From assembly GCA_028281945.1 (NCBI GenBank), contig JANQIW010000031.1:20177-84176 (forward strand): 64,000 nucleotides of DNA, read 5' to 3'. Shown here one piece after another: positions 53,788 through 63,139 of the stretch. Each line of letters opens with the position of its first letter. The stretch's first letter is position 1. Source of the DNA: Prochloraceae cyanobacterium PL24a_bin.78. Its GTDB lineage: Bacteria > Cyanobacteriota > Cyanobacteriia > Cyanobacteriales > JANQIW01. The translations under genes were made by a program, and so were the position numbers. The notes under the pieces were generated by a model. The model was not told where the DNA came from and did no database searches. It saw only the letters and a program-made list of their open reading frames with translations.

Positions 53788-54045
53788 AAATCCAACATCC
53801 TATTGAGTTGTTGTTTGTCAGTTGCCATGAAATATTAAAAATATTGACAACTAACCAATCATACATTAAAACTTTTAATTTAACTTTTAAGGTTGCTTTG
53901 ATTTGATAATAGTTATCGAAAAAGTCAATCATATTTAACAATGTAATAGTTAATATTTAACTGGAAAAAATTAAGCATTAACTATTAACAACAAAATATT
54001 TTGCTCAAATCGATAACTTCAATTAGCAACTTAAATTAACAAACC

Positions 54046-54606
54046 CTAATTTTCTCGACCTAAATAAGAATCATTACGGGTATCGATTTTAATCTTTTCA
54101 CCCACAGAAACAAATAAAGGAACCATTATTTGAGCACCAGTTTCCACAATAGCGGGTTTACTACCACCAGTAGCGGTATCGCCTTTAACACCGGGATCGG
54201 TTTCAGTTACTTCTAGTACCACTGTATTAGGAAATTCTACTTCCAATACTTGACCATTCCAAGTAAGCACATTTACTTCCATTCCTTCTTTAAGGTATTT
54301 GACACGATCGCCAATTTGTTCAGGATTAAGACGGGATTCTTCGTATGTCACCATATCCATCAAAACATATTGTTCACCATCTTTATAGGTATATTGTTGA
54401 GTATTCTTCTCCAAATTAGCTTGAGGTACTGTTTCTCCTGCTCTAAAAGTACGTTCTACTACGCTGCCACTTTGAACATTTTTTAATTTAGTACGTACAA
54501 AAGCAGAGCCTTTACCTGGTTTAACATGGAGAAATTCTACCACCCGCCATACGGATCCATCTAATTCGATGCTTACACCGGTGCGAAAATCATTACTAGA
54601 AATCAT
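54046..54606 (-). CDS. efp: Translation elongation factor P
   Basis: A 186-residue EF-P that rescues ribosomes stalled at polyproline runs. The KOW-like domain I has the modified-lysine loop [13 protein letters not shown] (K32). Domains II and III show [83 protein letters not shown] and the end YLGREN. Full length. Weak purine-rich GAGAGAG precedes the ATG. It precedes accB on the same strand. Confidence 0.97.
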   Translation of the reverse strand: MISSNDFRTGVSIELDGSVWRVVEFLHVKPGKGSAFVRTKLKNVQSGSVVERTFRAGETVPQANLEKNTQQYTYKDGEQYVLMDMVTYEESRLNPEQIGDRVKYLKEGMEVNVLTWNGQVLEVEFPNTVVLEVTETDPGVKGDTATGGSKPAIVETGAQIMVPLFVSVGEKIKIDTRNDSYLGREN

Positions 54607-55167
54607 TACTCTCTCTAACTTTGTAAAATAATCTAAAGATAAACAATTTTTATTGGTACACCAAGAACCTTAATTATTTTATATAATCTTGGAAATTAGA
54701 ACGAGTTACGATGGAGCTTTTCTCAACTGTCAGAGACAATAGAGATATCCCACCAAAATTATAGTTGGCGAATATTTGACCATTTTCCCAAGCAGGAATT
54801 GTTAATTGAATGGCAACTCTAGCTTGTTTAGACTGGTACTTGATCTACCGTAGCTGTTTTATTTTACCTTGTCTTTATTCTTTATTAAAGCAGGTTAATC
54901 TGCCATCAAATCCAGTAATTATAATTTTTTTGTAATTTCTTTGGTTTACTGCTTCACTGGCATCTATCGTCATCAAATCCTTAGCTACCATCATGGCATT
55001 AATTTGAGAGTATTCTTGTAATTACTGTGAAGTTTTTCTTGACTATTTTTTACTTAATTTAGTTTAGTGAATATTTTCTAGATTGATCAAATCTCAAGTT
55101 TATTTTTACTCATCTATGGTGTAGTACTTATTTATTTCTGATGCCATTAAAAAGTAAATTAGATTAT
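54607..55167. other. 561-bp non-coding region containing a decayed gene
   Basis: No intact frame. The minus strand from about 55014 to 54674 holds the pseudogene listed separately. The rest is AT-rich and includes the efp promoter side. Confidence 0.6.
54674..55014 (-). pseudogene. Remnant of periplasmic sugar-binding protein (type 1, RbsB-like)
   Basis: Three broken frames on the minus strand reconstruct the C-terminal third of an ABC sugar-binding protein in the right order. First INAMMVAKDLMTID and KKIIITGFDG. Next, after a stop and a one-base shift, KTATVDQVPV, which resembles the MxATVDQ motif of ribose/LacI-type binding proteins. Then, after another shift, QARVAIQL, and finally SSIVTRSNFQDYIK with a TAA stop at 54674, like the VTxxNxxxYLK ends of this family. 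The N-terminal two thirds are gone. No matching ABC ATPase or permease is nearby. Confidence 0.55.
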
Positions 55168-56040
55168 TTATTGTTTCCCCATCCATGCAATACATTTCTC
55201 TAATTCTTTTGACATTGTTTCATAACTTCCATGATAACGCCGGCCATGACCAGGTAATACCCATTCAAATTTATAATTAGTTAGTTTTTTCATAGATTCA
55301 ATTTGTTCTTCCCAAGAATACCAACACACATGAGGAAAACCAATCAGTTGTTCTTGACTTTGGGAAAAAGCTAAATGATCTCCACTAAAGAGGTATTTCT
55401 GATTATACAATAATACAGTATGTCCTTTAGTATGCCCTGGAACTGGAATAATTAGTAAGTCTTGATCTAATTCTGTAGCATCTAAACCTGTTAACTTGAT
55501 TTCCACATCTTGAGTAGATTTTCCTATCTCATCAGTATGTAAAATACGATCGCAACCAAAATGCTCACTATATTTTTGATGATGCACAATATCATCTTTA
55601 TGAGTTAGATACATCCAACGGATTCCACCCATTTCTTCAAAGGTTTTCACCAATGGTGGTGTAAATCGAGGAGAATCGATTAAAATATTTCCCTCAGGGC
55701 GTTTAACAAAGTAACTAGCAGCACCAAAGGAAGATTTGCCATGATAGCCACAGTGATAGACATTTTCATCAATGAGTAAGGGAAAACTATTTTGGATTTC
55801 TTTAATATCTCGAGGTTTTTCTACTGTGCCAATAGAAGCCGTAGGGCATGATAAAAGTGCCTGTAATGCCTTTTGACGCTCTTCTGGCTTAGCTGGTTGA
55901 TGATAAACCACTGATTGGGAATCAACTCTTTTAAAAACTTCCGGACTCATCCAACGGCAAGTATCGCAATCGATACAAGTGCTATCTACATAAAAATCCC
56001 CTTCAATATTTTGGGATCTTCGTTTTTCTAAAGTAGCCAT
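55168..56040 (-). CDS. Ferredoxin-like domain fused to metallo-beta-lactamase-fold hydrolase
   Basis: A 290-residue protein. Residues about 1-75 look like a small ferredoxin: DSTCIDCDTCRWMSPEVF, then LLSCPTASIGT, giving Cys-x2-Cys-x2-Cys plus a distal Cys-Pro for one Fe-S cluster. Residues about 85-290 are an MBL fold: LIDSPRF, THKDDIVHHQKYSE, PVPGHTKGHTVLLYNQ, FSGDHLAF and VLPGHGRRYHG. The first metal motif is THKDD rather than THxHxDH, so metal binding may differ from standard members. The reaction is unknown. The fused cluster may serve redox sensing or electron delivery. Cyanobacteria commonly hold this fusion in the hypothetical class. Confidence 0.8.
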   Translation of the reverse strand: MATLEKRRSQNIEGDFYVDSTCIDCDTCRWMSPEVFKRVDSQSVVYHQPAKPEERQKALQALLSCPTASIGTVEKPRDIKEIQNSFPLLIDENVYHCGYHGKSSFGAASYFVKRPEGNILIDSPRFTPPLVKTFEEMGGIRWMYLTHKDDIVHHQKYSEHFGCDRILHTDEIGKSTQDVEIKLTGLDATELDQDLLIIPVPGHTKGHTVLLYNQKYLFSGDHLAFSQSQEQLIGFPHVCWYSWEEQIESMKKLTNYKFEWVLPGHGRRYHGSYETMSKELEKCIAWMGKQ

Positions 56041-56292
56041 TTTAAAATTTTGAATTTGTTTTGTTATTATTTCTATTATAAAAAATTTTTGAAGTTTAGT
56101 TTTTTTGGTAATTAAATTTTTTTAAACTTAAATTTATCCAGAGGTATCAATAAATTATTCTAGTTTTCTTGATATTTTAAAAGATAAAAGTCTATTCTAA
56201 ATGTGGGATTATAATTTAACTTTTAGTTTATTGACTATCAAATCAATTTTTTACTTATAACTAATCAATTTAACTATTTAAGAGGAGGAAAA

Positions 56293-56898
56293 ATGGGAAT
56301 TAATTTACAAAAAGGGCAGCGTATATCCCTTAAAAAAGAAGCCCCCGGCTTAGAAAGAATTATGTGTGGATTAGGTTGGGATGTCGCTAAAAACAAATCA
56401 AAAGGTGGTTTATTAAGTATTTTTAGTAAAACTGATGATTTTGATTTAGATGCTTTTGTTTTATGTTTAGATGCTGAAGATCGTTTAAAGTCTAAACAAG
56501 ATCTAATTTATTTTGGTAACTTAAGGCATGCAACTGGGGCGATCATCCATTTAGGCGATAATTTAACTGGAGAAGGAGATGGTGATGATGAAGAGATTTT
56601 AATTGATCTCAATCATATTCCTGAAGGAATTCATAAATTAGTTTTAGCTGTTAATATTTATAAGTGCTTTGAAAGAGATCAAGAATTCTCTCAAATAGAA
56701 AATGCTTTTATTCGTTTAGTTAATTTATCTAATAATAAAGAGATAGTCCGTTATAGTCTTTCTGGGAATGAATACCAAGGTAAAACTGGCATGATTTTTG
56801 CCGAGATTTATCGTCATAAAGGCGAATGGAAAATGGCAGCAATTGGAACAGGTTTACAAATTTCCGATTTAGCAGAATTAGCAAAGTCTTATAGCTAA
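56293..56898 (+). CDS. TerD-family stress protein
   Basis: A 201-residue TerD-family protein. It shows INLQKGQRISLKKEAPGLERIMCGLGWD, FDLDAFVLCLD, YFGNLRHATGAIIHLGDNLTGEGDGDDEEI (calcium-binding region) and the end GKTGMIFAEIYRHKGEWKMAAIGTG. Family members bind calcium and are associated with tellurite and general stress responses. A strong AGGAGG (56283-56288) precedes the ATG. It is a lone gene: no terZABCE, no TerY/VWA or kinase is adjacent, so the usual Ter operon context is missing. It is slightly longer than the usual 190 residues because of an insert SKGGLLSIFSKT near residue 36. Confidence 0.9.
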   Translation: MGINLQKGQRISLKKEAPGLERIMCGLGWDVAKNKSKGGLLSIFSKTDDFDLDAFVLCLDAEDRLKSKQDLIYFGNLRHATGAIIHLGDNLTGEGDGDDEEILIDLNHIPEGIHKLVLAVNIYKCFERDQEFSQIENAFIRLVNLSNNKEIVRYSLSGNEYQGKTGMIFAEIYRHKGEWKMAAIGTGLQISDLAELAKSYS

Positions 56899-56981
56899 TT
56901 GATTTATCTTTTAAACTTACTCATTCACCCAAAATACCTCAATATAATGAGTAAGTTCAATGAAATTTAGGTAACGAGGAG

Positions 56982-58505
56982 TTAACTGTATCTAGCCTGT
57001 TTTTTAGGAGTCGTCACCTCACGATTCCAAAAAGTTAAACCTTCAATTGATCTTGGTGTGGGCTTGGAACCTAGAAGAGAAATGATCAAACCAAAGATTA
57101 TGGCTACAGGAGCGGTAATTGCAGAATTCCAGATACCAGGAAAGGTAAACCAACCTAATCCCGAGCCTATCATCAGCAAAATAACCGCTGCGACAGTACC
57201 AAAAAATGCACCATTAGCATTAATGCGAGGAATAAGAATACCCATCAAGAAAATACCTAGTAATGGACCTAAAAACATGGTGGTATATGTTACCAGAAAA
57301 GGAAGTAAAGATTCTCCTGTTGAGGCGACATAAAATGCTGAAAGAATACCCATAATACCCCAAAGGATAATTAAACCTTGAGCAACTTTGAGAGAACGAG
57401 ACTCACTCTGCTTAGATTTAGAATAACGCTCATAAAAATCTACTGTCATACAAGTAGCTAAAGAATGAAGTGCTGAGTCAATAGATGACATAGCCGCCGC
57501 AAAAATTGCTGCAACTAAAAACCCAGAAGCACCATTTGGTACTTGGTTAAGGATAAAATAAGGCAGAATTCCATCAGGTTTGATATTATCTGGAAGGCCT
57601 ATATTAGTTGAATTATAAAAACCAAATAAAAGAACTCCAAGTAATAGGGTAGCGGCAACACCGATAAAGCCAGAAAACCACCCTAATAAAATAGCTTTAC
57701 GAGCAGAAGGGACATTTTTACAAGAGACATAACGCTGTACTGATTGTTGGTTTGTTCCCGCCACTGCGAAAGCTAGTACACTATATGCGAATACAACCGT
57801 AGGAAAAGAACGAATAGATTCCGGCTCCCAAGAGAGATTGATCATGGCTAGTTTTCCATTTTCAGCGGCGGTTGTCCAAAGTTGGCTAAATCCTCCATCT
57901 ACTCCTGAAGTTGCGGCCCAAATCCCAGCAGCCAAACCGACAAAAATCATAAAAAATTGAAGCACATCAGTCCAGACGACGGCAGTAATACCTCCTGTGA
58001 CAGTATATACAATTGAAATAACTCCCACAATTAAAATGGCTAAATGTATGGGAAGATCTGTTATAGTTGAAATAACTAAGGATGCTGCGTATAAAAGTCC
58101 TCCTAAACGAGCTATTACAAATAACAAAAAACACATAGAACCAAGAGCACGAGTTTTAGCATCAAAACGCTTCTCTAAGTATTCATAGGCGGTAGTGAGA
58201 TTAAGCTTAACAAAAAAGGGTAAAAATATTAATATAACTAAAATATATCCTATTAAATCTCCAAATTGAAGTTGTAGAAATAAAAATCCATTTTCATATC
58301 CTTCTCCCGGTCCTCCTAATAGTGAAGCAGCTGAGAAAGATGTTGCAATAATAGAAAAACTAATTGCCCACCAAGGTAGTTGTCTTCCTCCTCGAAAGTA
58401 TTCATCGGTATTGTTTTGCTTCCGACTTGCTGCAATTCCGATTGCAATCACAATCAGTGCATATACTACAACAATTAACCAGTCTATTATACTCATATAT
58501 TTCAC
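56982..58505 (-). CDS. Sodium:solute symporter family (SSS) transporter
   Basis: A 507-residue polytopic transporter with about 13 membrane helices. It shows the SSS N-terminus MSIIDWLIVVVYALIVIAIGIAAS, NNTDEYFRGGRQLPWWAISFSIIATSFSAASLLG (sodium-site region), TGGITAVVWTDVLQFFMIFVG, VAGTNQQSVQRYVSCKN and the motif FLVAAIFAAAMSSIDSALHSLAT with the conserved Ser-Ser-x-Asp. The substrate is not predictable; sugar, acid and urea transporters share this fold. It is on the minus strand between TerD and the chorismate lyase gene. Confidence 0.92.
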   Translation of the reverse strand: MKYMSIIDWLIVVVYALIVIAIGIAASRKQNNTDEYFRGGRQLPWWAISFSIIATSFSAASLLGGPGEGYENGFLFLQLQFGDLIGYILVILIFLPFFVKLNLTTAYEYLEKRFDAKTRALGSMCFLLFVIARLGGLLYAASLVISTITDLPIHLAILIVGVISIVYTVTGGITAVVWTDVLQFFMIFVGLAAGIWAATSGVDGGFSQLWTTAAENGKLAMINLSWEPESIRSFPTVVFAYSVLAFAVAGTNQQSVQRYVSCKNVPSARKAILLGWFSGFIGVAATLLLGVLLFGFYNSTNIGLPDNIKPDGILPYFILNQVPNGASGFLVAAIFAAAMSSIDSALHSLATCMTVDFYERYSKSKQSESRSLKVAQGLIILWGIMGILSAFYVASTGESLLPFLVTYTTMFLGPLLGIFLMGILIPRINANGAFFGTVAAVILLMIGSGLGWFTFPGIWNSAITAPVAIIFGLIISLLGSKPTPRSIEGLTFWNREVTTPKKQARYS

Positions 58506-58613
58506 CCAAAGCTATATAGTTGTAATTTAGAGTGTTTTAGTTTTAATCATAACTATTATATATCAACTTAGTGCAAACTTATATCATTTTGCTTTAATAT
58601 TCCTAGATATTGA

Positions 58614-58655
58614 AAGAAGAGAATGGGAAGAATAGGGAGAATGGGGAGAATGGTA
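58614..58655 (-). repeat. Tandem 9-bp repeat, GAATGGGGA units (inverse of CCCATTC arrays)
   Basis: Units GAATGGGAA, GAATAGGGA, GAATGGGGA and GAATGGTAA run together on the + strand. This is the reverse complement of the unit seen at 50550 and 59440. Confidence 0.7.
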
Positions 58656-58731
58656 AGAGTAAATTTTTGTTAATTATCCTAAAATTAGGATTTTTTAACT
58701 CTATGATTATGTTTGCACTTTTGATATTACA

Positions 58732-59337
58732 TTACTTTTGACTTAAAGAAGTAGGACCAAGATATTTTCTCAAATAGGGAGAAAACACTTCATAGATTAA
58801 AGTAAGGGGCTTTCTATTGTGCCAGAAGAGATAGTGCCGTCCCCAAAAAGGGCCTGATTCTCCAAAGGCTGACTCTAAAATCTCATTATCACCATAGTAA
58901 ATGCCTTGAATATCTCTATATAACTCTGTATGTAGACGAGAAAGGCTTTCCCAGATAGGCAACGATCGATTTTGCAAATATTCATCCACGTGGGTAGCAT
59001 CCCACCAAGACGCAGCATAAGCTAATCTTTGGCCAGAAGCTGTGCGTAACCATACTTGCCTTCTTAATCTGGGTTGAGGGACTTTTTGAATCTGAATGGG
59101 AGCGTCATCGTCATCCATACCAATTTCGGACATATCGATGACATCTACTTCTGTAGGTTCCCCTGTAAGGAGTTGTAGGTGACGAGTAGGTGAGCCATCC
59201 CCTAAAAGTAAGATTTGCCAAGTTGGAGCCAGTTGCTGGTGAGGCAATCCAAGGCGAACTATTTCTTCTTCGCCTTTCCAGATATTTTTAAGGGCGTGCC
59301 ATTTGGTTGGGATTTTAATGTTGTTGTCTATTTTCAA
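58732..59337 (-). CDS. Chorismate lyase (DUF98 family)
   Basis: A 201-residue enzyme of the chorismate pyruvate-lyase family (Ycf21-like in plastids) that makes 4-hydroxybenzoate for plastoquinone. It shows WQILLLGDGSPTRHLQLLTGEPTEVDVIDM, LRRQVWLRTASGQRLAYAASWWDATHVDEYL, PIWESLSRLHTELYRDI, and GRHYLFWHNRKPLTLIYEVFSP. Full length. Expected soluble enzyme. It lies 217 bp downstream of fabI, separated by a C-rich tandem repeat, on the same strand. Confidence 0.9.
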   Translation of the reverse strand: MKIDNNIKIPTKWHALKNIWKGEEEIVRLGLPHQQLAPTWQILLLGDGSPTRHLQLLTGEPTEVDVIDMSEIGMDDDDAPIQIQKVPQPRLRRQVWLRTASGQRLAYAASWWDATHVDEYLQNRSLPIWESLSRLHTELYRDIQGIYYGDNEILESAFGESGPFWGRHYLFWHNRKPLTLIYEVFSPYLRKYLGPTSLSQK

Positions 59338-59439
59338 GATTTCAATTCAGGAATTTTTACAAAACTTAATTATTCTCTAATTAAATAGTACACAATTCTT
59401 AAAGAATTTGGAGCTAAAAGATGGCAAGAGAAATTGATC

Positions 59440-59532
59440 TTCTCCCCATTCTCCCCATTCTCCCCATTCTTCCCATTCTCCCCACTCTCCCAACTCTCCC
59501 CACTCTTCCCATTCTCCCCACTCTTCCCATTC
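59440..59532 (+). repeat. Tandem 9-bp repeat, CCCATTCTC units
   Basis: About ten CCCATTCTC-like units, read on the + strand, between fabI and the chorismate lyase gene. The same unit as at 50550-50623. Its reverse strand would read as repeated Glu-Trp-Gly if translated, but this is not a real protein. Confidence 0.85.
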
Positions 59533-59554
59533 AATGTCTAACCATAACTAAAAA

Positions 59555-60334
59555 TTACATTCCCATAATGTTGTAACCAGCATCGACATAGATTACTTGC
59601 CCTGTAATACCACTTGAGAGATCGCTACATAAAAAAGCAGCAGTATTACCTACTTCTAACTGAGTAACTGTTCGTTTAAGAGGAGCGACGTTTTCAACAT
59701 GATGAATCATATCAAGAATTCCACCTACTGCTGAAGAAGCTAAAGTCCGAATGGGTCCAGCGGAAATTGCATTAACACGCACATCAGCTGCTCCTAATTC
59801 TGCGGCTAAATAACGAACGGTCATTTCTAAGCCTGCTTTAGCAATTCCCATTAAGTTATAATTAGGAATTACTTTAACACCGCCGATATAAGTCAGGGTG
59901 ACAATACTTCCTCCTGGATTAAACAATGGCTTAGCTTCTCTAGCTAAACGACCTAAAGAGAAAGTACTAATTTCTAAGGCTTTGGTAAAAGCTTCTGAGG
60001 TAATAGCGGAAAAATCACCTGATAATCCTTCTTTATCGGCAAAAGCTAGACAGTGAATCAAAATGTCTAATTTGCCCCATTCCTGAGCTACTGTTTTAAA
60101 AGTTTCTTGGATTTGTTCTTCATTTTGGACATCGCAGGGGACAAAAATAGAAGGCTTAAGGGGTTCTTCTACTAATTCCCGAACTTTTTTTTCAAAACGT
60201 CCTTTAGGATCGGGTAAATAGGTAACACCAATATTTGCTCCAGCCTGATGTAATTGTTGGGCTATTCCCCAAGCAATAGAACGGTTGTTCGCAATTCCTG
60301 TTACCAGTGCATTTTTTCCAGTTAAATCTAGCAT
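59555..60334 (-). CDS. fabI: Enoyl-[acyl-carrier-protein] reductase (NADH)
   Basis: A 259-residue short-chain reductase that performs the last step of each fatty-acid elongation round. It shows GKNALVTGIANNRSIAWGIAQQL, the acidic pair LPDPKGRFEKKV, LIHCLAFADKEGLSGDF, the catalytic tyrosine and lysine in IPNYNLMGIAKAGLEMTVRYLA, and NAISAGPIRTLASSAVGG. Full length and intact. It is divergent from ntcA, sharing a 178-bp promoter region. Confidence 0.96.
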   Translation of the reverse strand: MLDLTGKNALVTGIANNRSIAWGIAQQLHQAGANIGVTYLPDPKGRFEKKVRELVEEPLKPSIFVPCDVQNEEQIQETFKTVAQEWGKLDILIHCLAFADKEGLSGDFSAITSEAFTKALEISTFSLGRLAREAKPLFNPGGSIVTLTYIGGVKVIPNYNLMGIAKAGLEMTVRYLAAELGAADVRVNAISAGPIRTLASSAVGGILDMIHHVENVAPLKRTVTQLEVGNTAAFLCSDLSSGITGQVIYVDAGYNIMGM

Positions 60335-60512
60335 AAGTTAATAATGATTATTTCTGAATCTTTCCAATCTTTTGTTAGTATCATTAAGAAAACTAATCCA
60401 GATGATGGGAGATTAAACTAAATCATTATCCTAATATAAAATTGAATCAAAAATCTCAATTTCTAAATCAATTACAAGATAATCACTTTATTTATTTAAT
60501 ATATAGCTTTCA

Positions 60513-61190
60513 ATGGAACTGTCGGTAATTCAAGATAAACCATTAGCATTAGTATTTCGTCAAATCGGGAGTGGATCCCATCCCCCTGTTGTCGAAAATT
60601 TTGAAAGGGGTAAAACCATATTTTTCCCAGGGGATCCTGCAGAGAGAGTTTATTTCTTGCTCAAAGGTGCGGTAAAACTCTCTAGAGTCTATGAGACAGG
60701 AGAGGAAATAACTGTGGCTTTGTTAAGAGAAAATAGTGTTTTTGGGGTATTATCCCTCATGACTGGTCAAAAATCTGACCGTTTTTATCATTCTGTAGCT
60801 TTTACACCGGTTGAGTTGATGTCGGCACCCATCGATCGGGTTCAACAATCTTTGAGAGAAAATCCTGAGTTATCAGGGTTGATGTTACAAGGATTGGCTT
60901 CGAGAATTTTGCAAACGGAAATGATGATTGAAACTTTGGCTCATCGAGATATGGGATCTCGTTTAGTTAGTTTTCTTTTGATTCTGTGTCGTGATTTTGG
61001 CGTACCAACTAATGATGGAATTCAAATTGATTTGAAATTATCTCACCAAGCAATTGCGGAAGCGATTGGATCTACTAGGGTTACAGTGACTCGCCTTTTA
61101 GGAGATCTACGGGATAAAACCATGATCTCTATTCATAAGAAAAAAATAACTATTCATAATCCGGTAGCACTTAGCCAGAAGTTCGCCTAA
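60513..61190 (+). CDS. ntcA: Global nitrogen regulator NtcA
   Basis: A 225-residue CRP-family activator responding to 2-oxoglutarate and controlling nitrogen assimilation. It shows [60 protein letters not shown] (effector domain), then [22 protein letters not shown] and the DNA-recognition helix [24 protein letters not shown]. Length and sequence match NtcA throughout. The DUF3084 and RuvX genes follow on the same strand. A perfect GTAN8TAC box was not seen in the 178-bp upstream region. Confidence 0.97.
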   Translation: MELSVIQDKPLALVFRQIGSGSHPPVVENFERGKTIFFPGDPAERVYFLLKGAVKLSRVYETGEEITVALLRENSVFGVLSLMTGQKSDRFYHSVAFTPVELMSAPIDRVQQSLRENPELSGLMLQGLASRILQTEMMIETLAHRDMGSRLVSFLLILCRDFGVPTNDGIQIDLKLSHQAIAEAIGSTRVTVTRLLGDLRDKTMISIHKKKITIHNPVALSQKFA

Positions 61191-61237
61191 ACTAAATAAT
61201 TGTTGTATTTTATTCTGGCTCTGACAAAACTAAACTT

Positions 61238-62719
61238 ATGACAAGTGCTTATATTCTGATTGCAGCAGTATTATTATTAGGAGGCTTAATAGCAGCATTA
61301 GGCGATCGTTTAGGTACAAAAGTAGGAAAGGCTCGGTTGAGATTGTTTAATCTACGTCCCCGTCAAACTGCAGTGGTTATTACAGTGTTGACGGGTGTTC
61401 TGATTTCAACTTTTACTTTGGGGATTCTCTTTGCTTTTAGTAAATCTTTGCGACAAGGTGTGTTTGAGTTAGATGATATTAAACGAGAACGCAGAAAAAT
61501 TGAAGCTGAATTAATAGATGTTAAAGAGGAATTGATCAATGCTGAAGAACAAAAAGATGATGTATCTCAACAACTTCAAGAAACTAAATTAGAACAAGCT
61601 CAGGTGGAAAATCGTCTCCAAAATCTTAATGAAAAGTTTGAGGAGGCACAACTAAAATTACGTAATATTTCTAACCAAGCTAGTCTCTTAAAAGATGAAG
61701 TTAAAAAACTTCTCAGTGAACGCCAAAATTTAATCCAACAAAAAGAACAATTAGATTTACAAATAGATCAACTTATTAGTCAAGTAAATAATAAAAACCA
61801 AGAAATAAATTTTCAAAGGAATAGAATTAAAGATCAAGAAAGTATCATTAAGGCAAGAGAACTTCGTCTTCAGGCTTTGGAAAAAGAACAGGAAAAGTTA
61901 CAGGTAGAAGTAAGTAAAAAAGATAATCTAATTATTAGTTTAGATGTTGCTATTGATGGTAAAGATAGAGAACTTCAAATAAAAGAATCACGACTTGGGA
62001 GTTTGGAATCCCAATTGGGTTTTCTTAAACAAGAATTGGCAATATTAGAACAATATTATCAGGATTATCAGGAGTTACGAGAGCAAGAAATTGCTATTTT
62101 TAAAGGTCAAGTATTAGCTTTTGCTGTGGTTAGAGTTTTAGATCCAAATGCTGTTATTGAAGCAATTGATGAATTATTAAGGCAAGCTAATCGCAATGCA
62201 ATTCAGGTAAGTATGCCTGAGAGTGAGGATTTTAACCAACGTGTGGTAAAAATTGCTAGAACTCAAGTTGAAGATATTAGCAATCAAATTAGAGATGGTC
62301 AATCTTATGTGATTAGAATTATTTCTGCAGAAAATTATGTTGTGGGAGAAAGTGAAGTACGAGTTTTTGGTGATTTTGCTTTAAATAAAAGAATTTTTCT
62401 CCAAGGCGAAGAAATTGCTTCTACTTCTATAGATTCTATAATAATGAACGAGGATGATATTCAAGAACGTCTAAATCTATTATTATCTTTATCTCAGTTC
62501 CGTGCTCGTCGTGCAGGAATTTTAGGAGATGTCACCATTGAAAATGATCGTTTAACTACTGTTTTTCGCTTTATTGAAGAGTTAAAAACTTTATCTTTTG
62601 AGGAAATTAAGGCTATTGCCACTGAAACTACTTATACGGCAGGGCCTTTAAGACTTCGTTTGGTGGCATTTGATAATGGAGAACAAGTTTTAAGTACGGG
62701 AGATGTTATTGAACAATGA
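61238..62719 (+). CDS. DUF3084 membrane-anchored coiled-coil protein
   Basis: A 493-residue protein of the cyanobacterial DUF3084 family, function unknown. The N-terminus has two membrane helices (AYILIAAVLLLGGLIAALGDRLG and QTAVVITVLTGVLISTFTLGILFAF). Residues about 80-285 form a long coiled coil rich in Glu, Gln and Leu. The C-terminal domain starts at YQDYQELREQEIAIFKGQVLAFAVVRV and includes RNAIQVSMPESEDFNQ and LRLRLVAFDNGEQVLSTGDVIE. It is 47 bp from ntcA and overlaps the next gene by four bases (ATGA), so they are probably one operon. A structural or cell-envelope role is a guess. Confidence 0.88.
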   Translation: MTSAYILIAAVLLLGGLIAALGDRLGTKVGKARLRLFNLRPRQTAVVITVLTGVLISTFTLGILFAFSKSLRQGVFELDDIKRERRKIEAELIDVKEELINAEEQKDDVSQQLQETKLEQAQVENRLQNLNEKFEEAQLKLRNISNQASLLKDEVKKLLSERQNLIQQKEQLDLQIDQLISQVNNKNQEINFQRNRIKDQESIIKARELRLQALEKEQEKLQVEVSKKDNLIISLDVAIDGKDRELQIKESRLGSLESQLGFLKQELAILEQYYQDYQELREQEIAIFKGQVLAFAVVRVLDPNAVIEAIDELLRQANRNAIQVSMPESEDFNQRVVKIARTQVEDISNQIRDGQSYVIRIISAENYVVGESEVRVFGDFALNKRIFLQGEEIASTSIDSIIMNEDDIQERLNLLLSLSQFRARRAGILGDVTIENDRLTTVFRFIEELKTLSFEEIKAIATETTYTAGPLRLRLVAFDNGEQVLSTGDVIEQ

Positions 62720-63126
62720 TTTTAGGTTTCGATCCGGGTAGGGATAAATGCGGGGTGGCTGTTATGTCTGACAATGGTGAGGTAGTTTATCATGAAGTAA
62801 TATTATCGACTCAGGCTATCTCTATGATGGAATCTTTATTAGAAAAGTTCCCCATTCAATTAATTGTTTTAGGAAATCAAACTACTTCTAAAAGTTGGCA
62901 AGAAAAAATCCGATGGAAGATTCCTTCCCTTCCTATTGAGATGGTTGATGAACGTAATAGTACATTAGAAGCACGAGATCTTTATTGGGAGAAATATCCA
63001 CCAAAAGGATTATTACGTTTAATTCCTCAAGGAATGCGTCTCCCACCTCGCCCGATTGATGATTTAGTTGCTATTTTATTAATTCAAAGATATTTACAAA
63101 ATAAGAAAATAGGTAATGAAAATTGA
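62716..63126 (+). CDS. ruvX: RuvX/YqgF-family pre-16S rRNA nuclease
   Basis: A 136-residue RNase H-fold protein. It has MILGFDPGRDKCGVAVMSDNGEVV with the first catalytic aspartate (D6), PIQLIVLGNQTTSKSW with the helix after strand 4, and VDERNSTLEARDLYW, where the second acidic residue lies. It is associated with 16S rRNA 5' maturation and was once called a putative Holliday junction resolvase. Its ATG overlaps the DUF3084 stop by four bases (ATGA), implying translational coupling. Confidence 0.88.
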   Translation: MILGFDPGRDKCGVAVMSDNGEVVYHEVILSTQAISMMESLLEKFPIQLIVLGNQTTSKSWQEKIRWKIPSLPIEMVDERNSTLEARDLYWEKYPPKGLLRLIPQGMRLPPRPIDDLVAILLIQRYLQNKKIGNEN

Positions 63127-63139
63127 TAAATATAATTAA

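Noticed and set aside
59440-59532. Glu-Trp-Gly repeat protein on the minus strand
   Set aside because: It is a simple repeat with an open frame by period three, a known source of false genes.
60335-60512. NtcA autoregulatory box upstream of ntcA
   Set aside because: No clear GTAN8TAC was found in the 178-bp interval.
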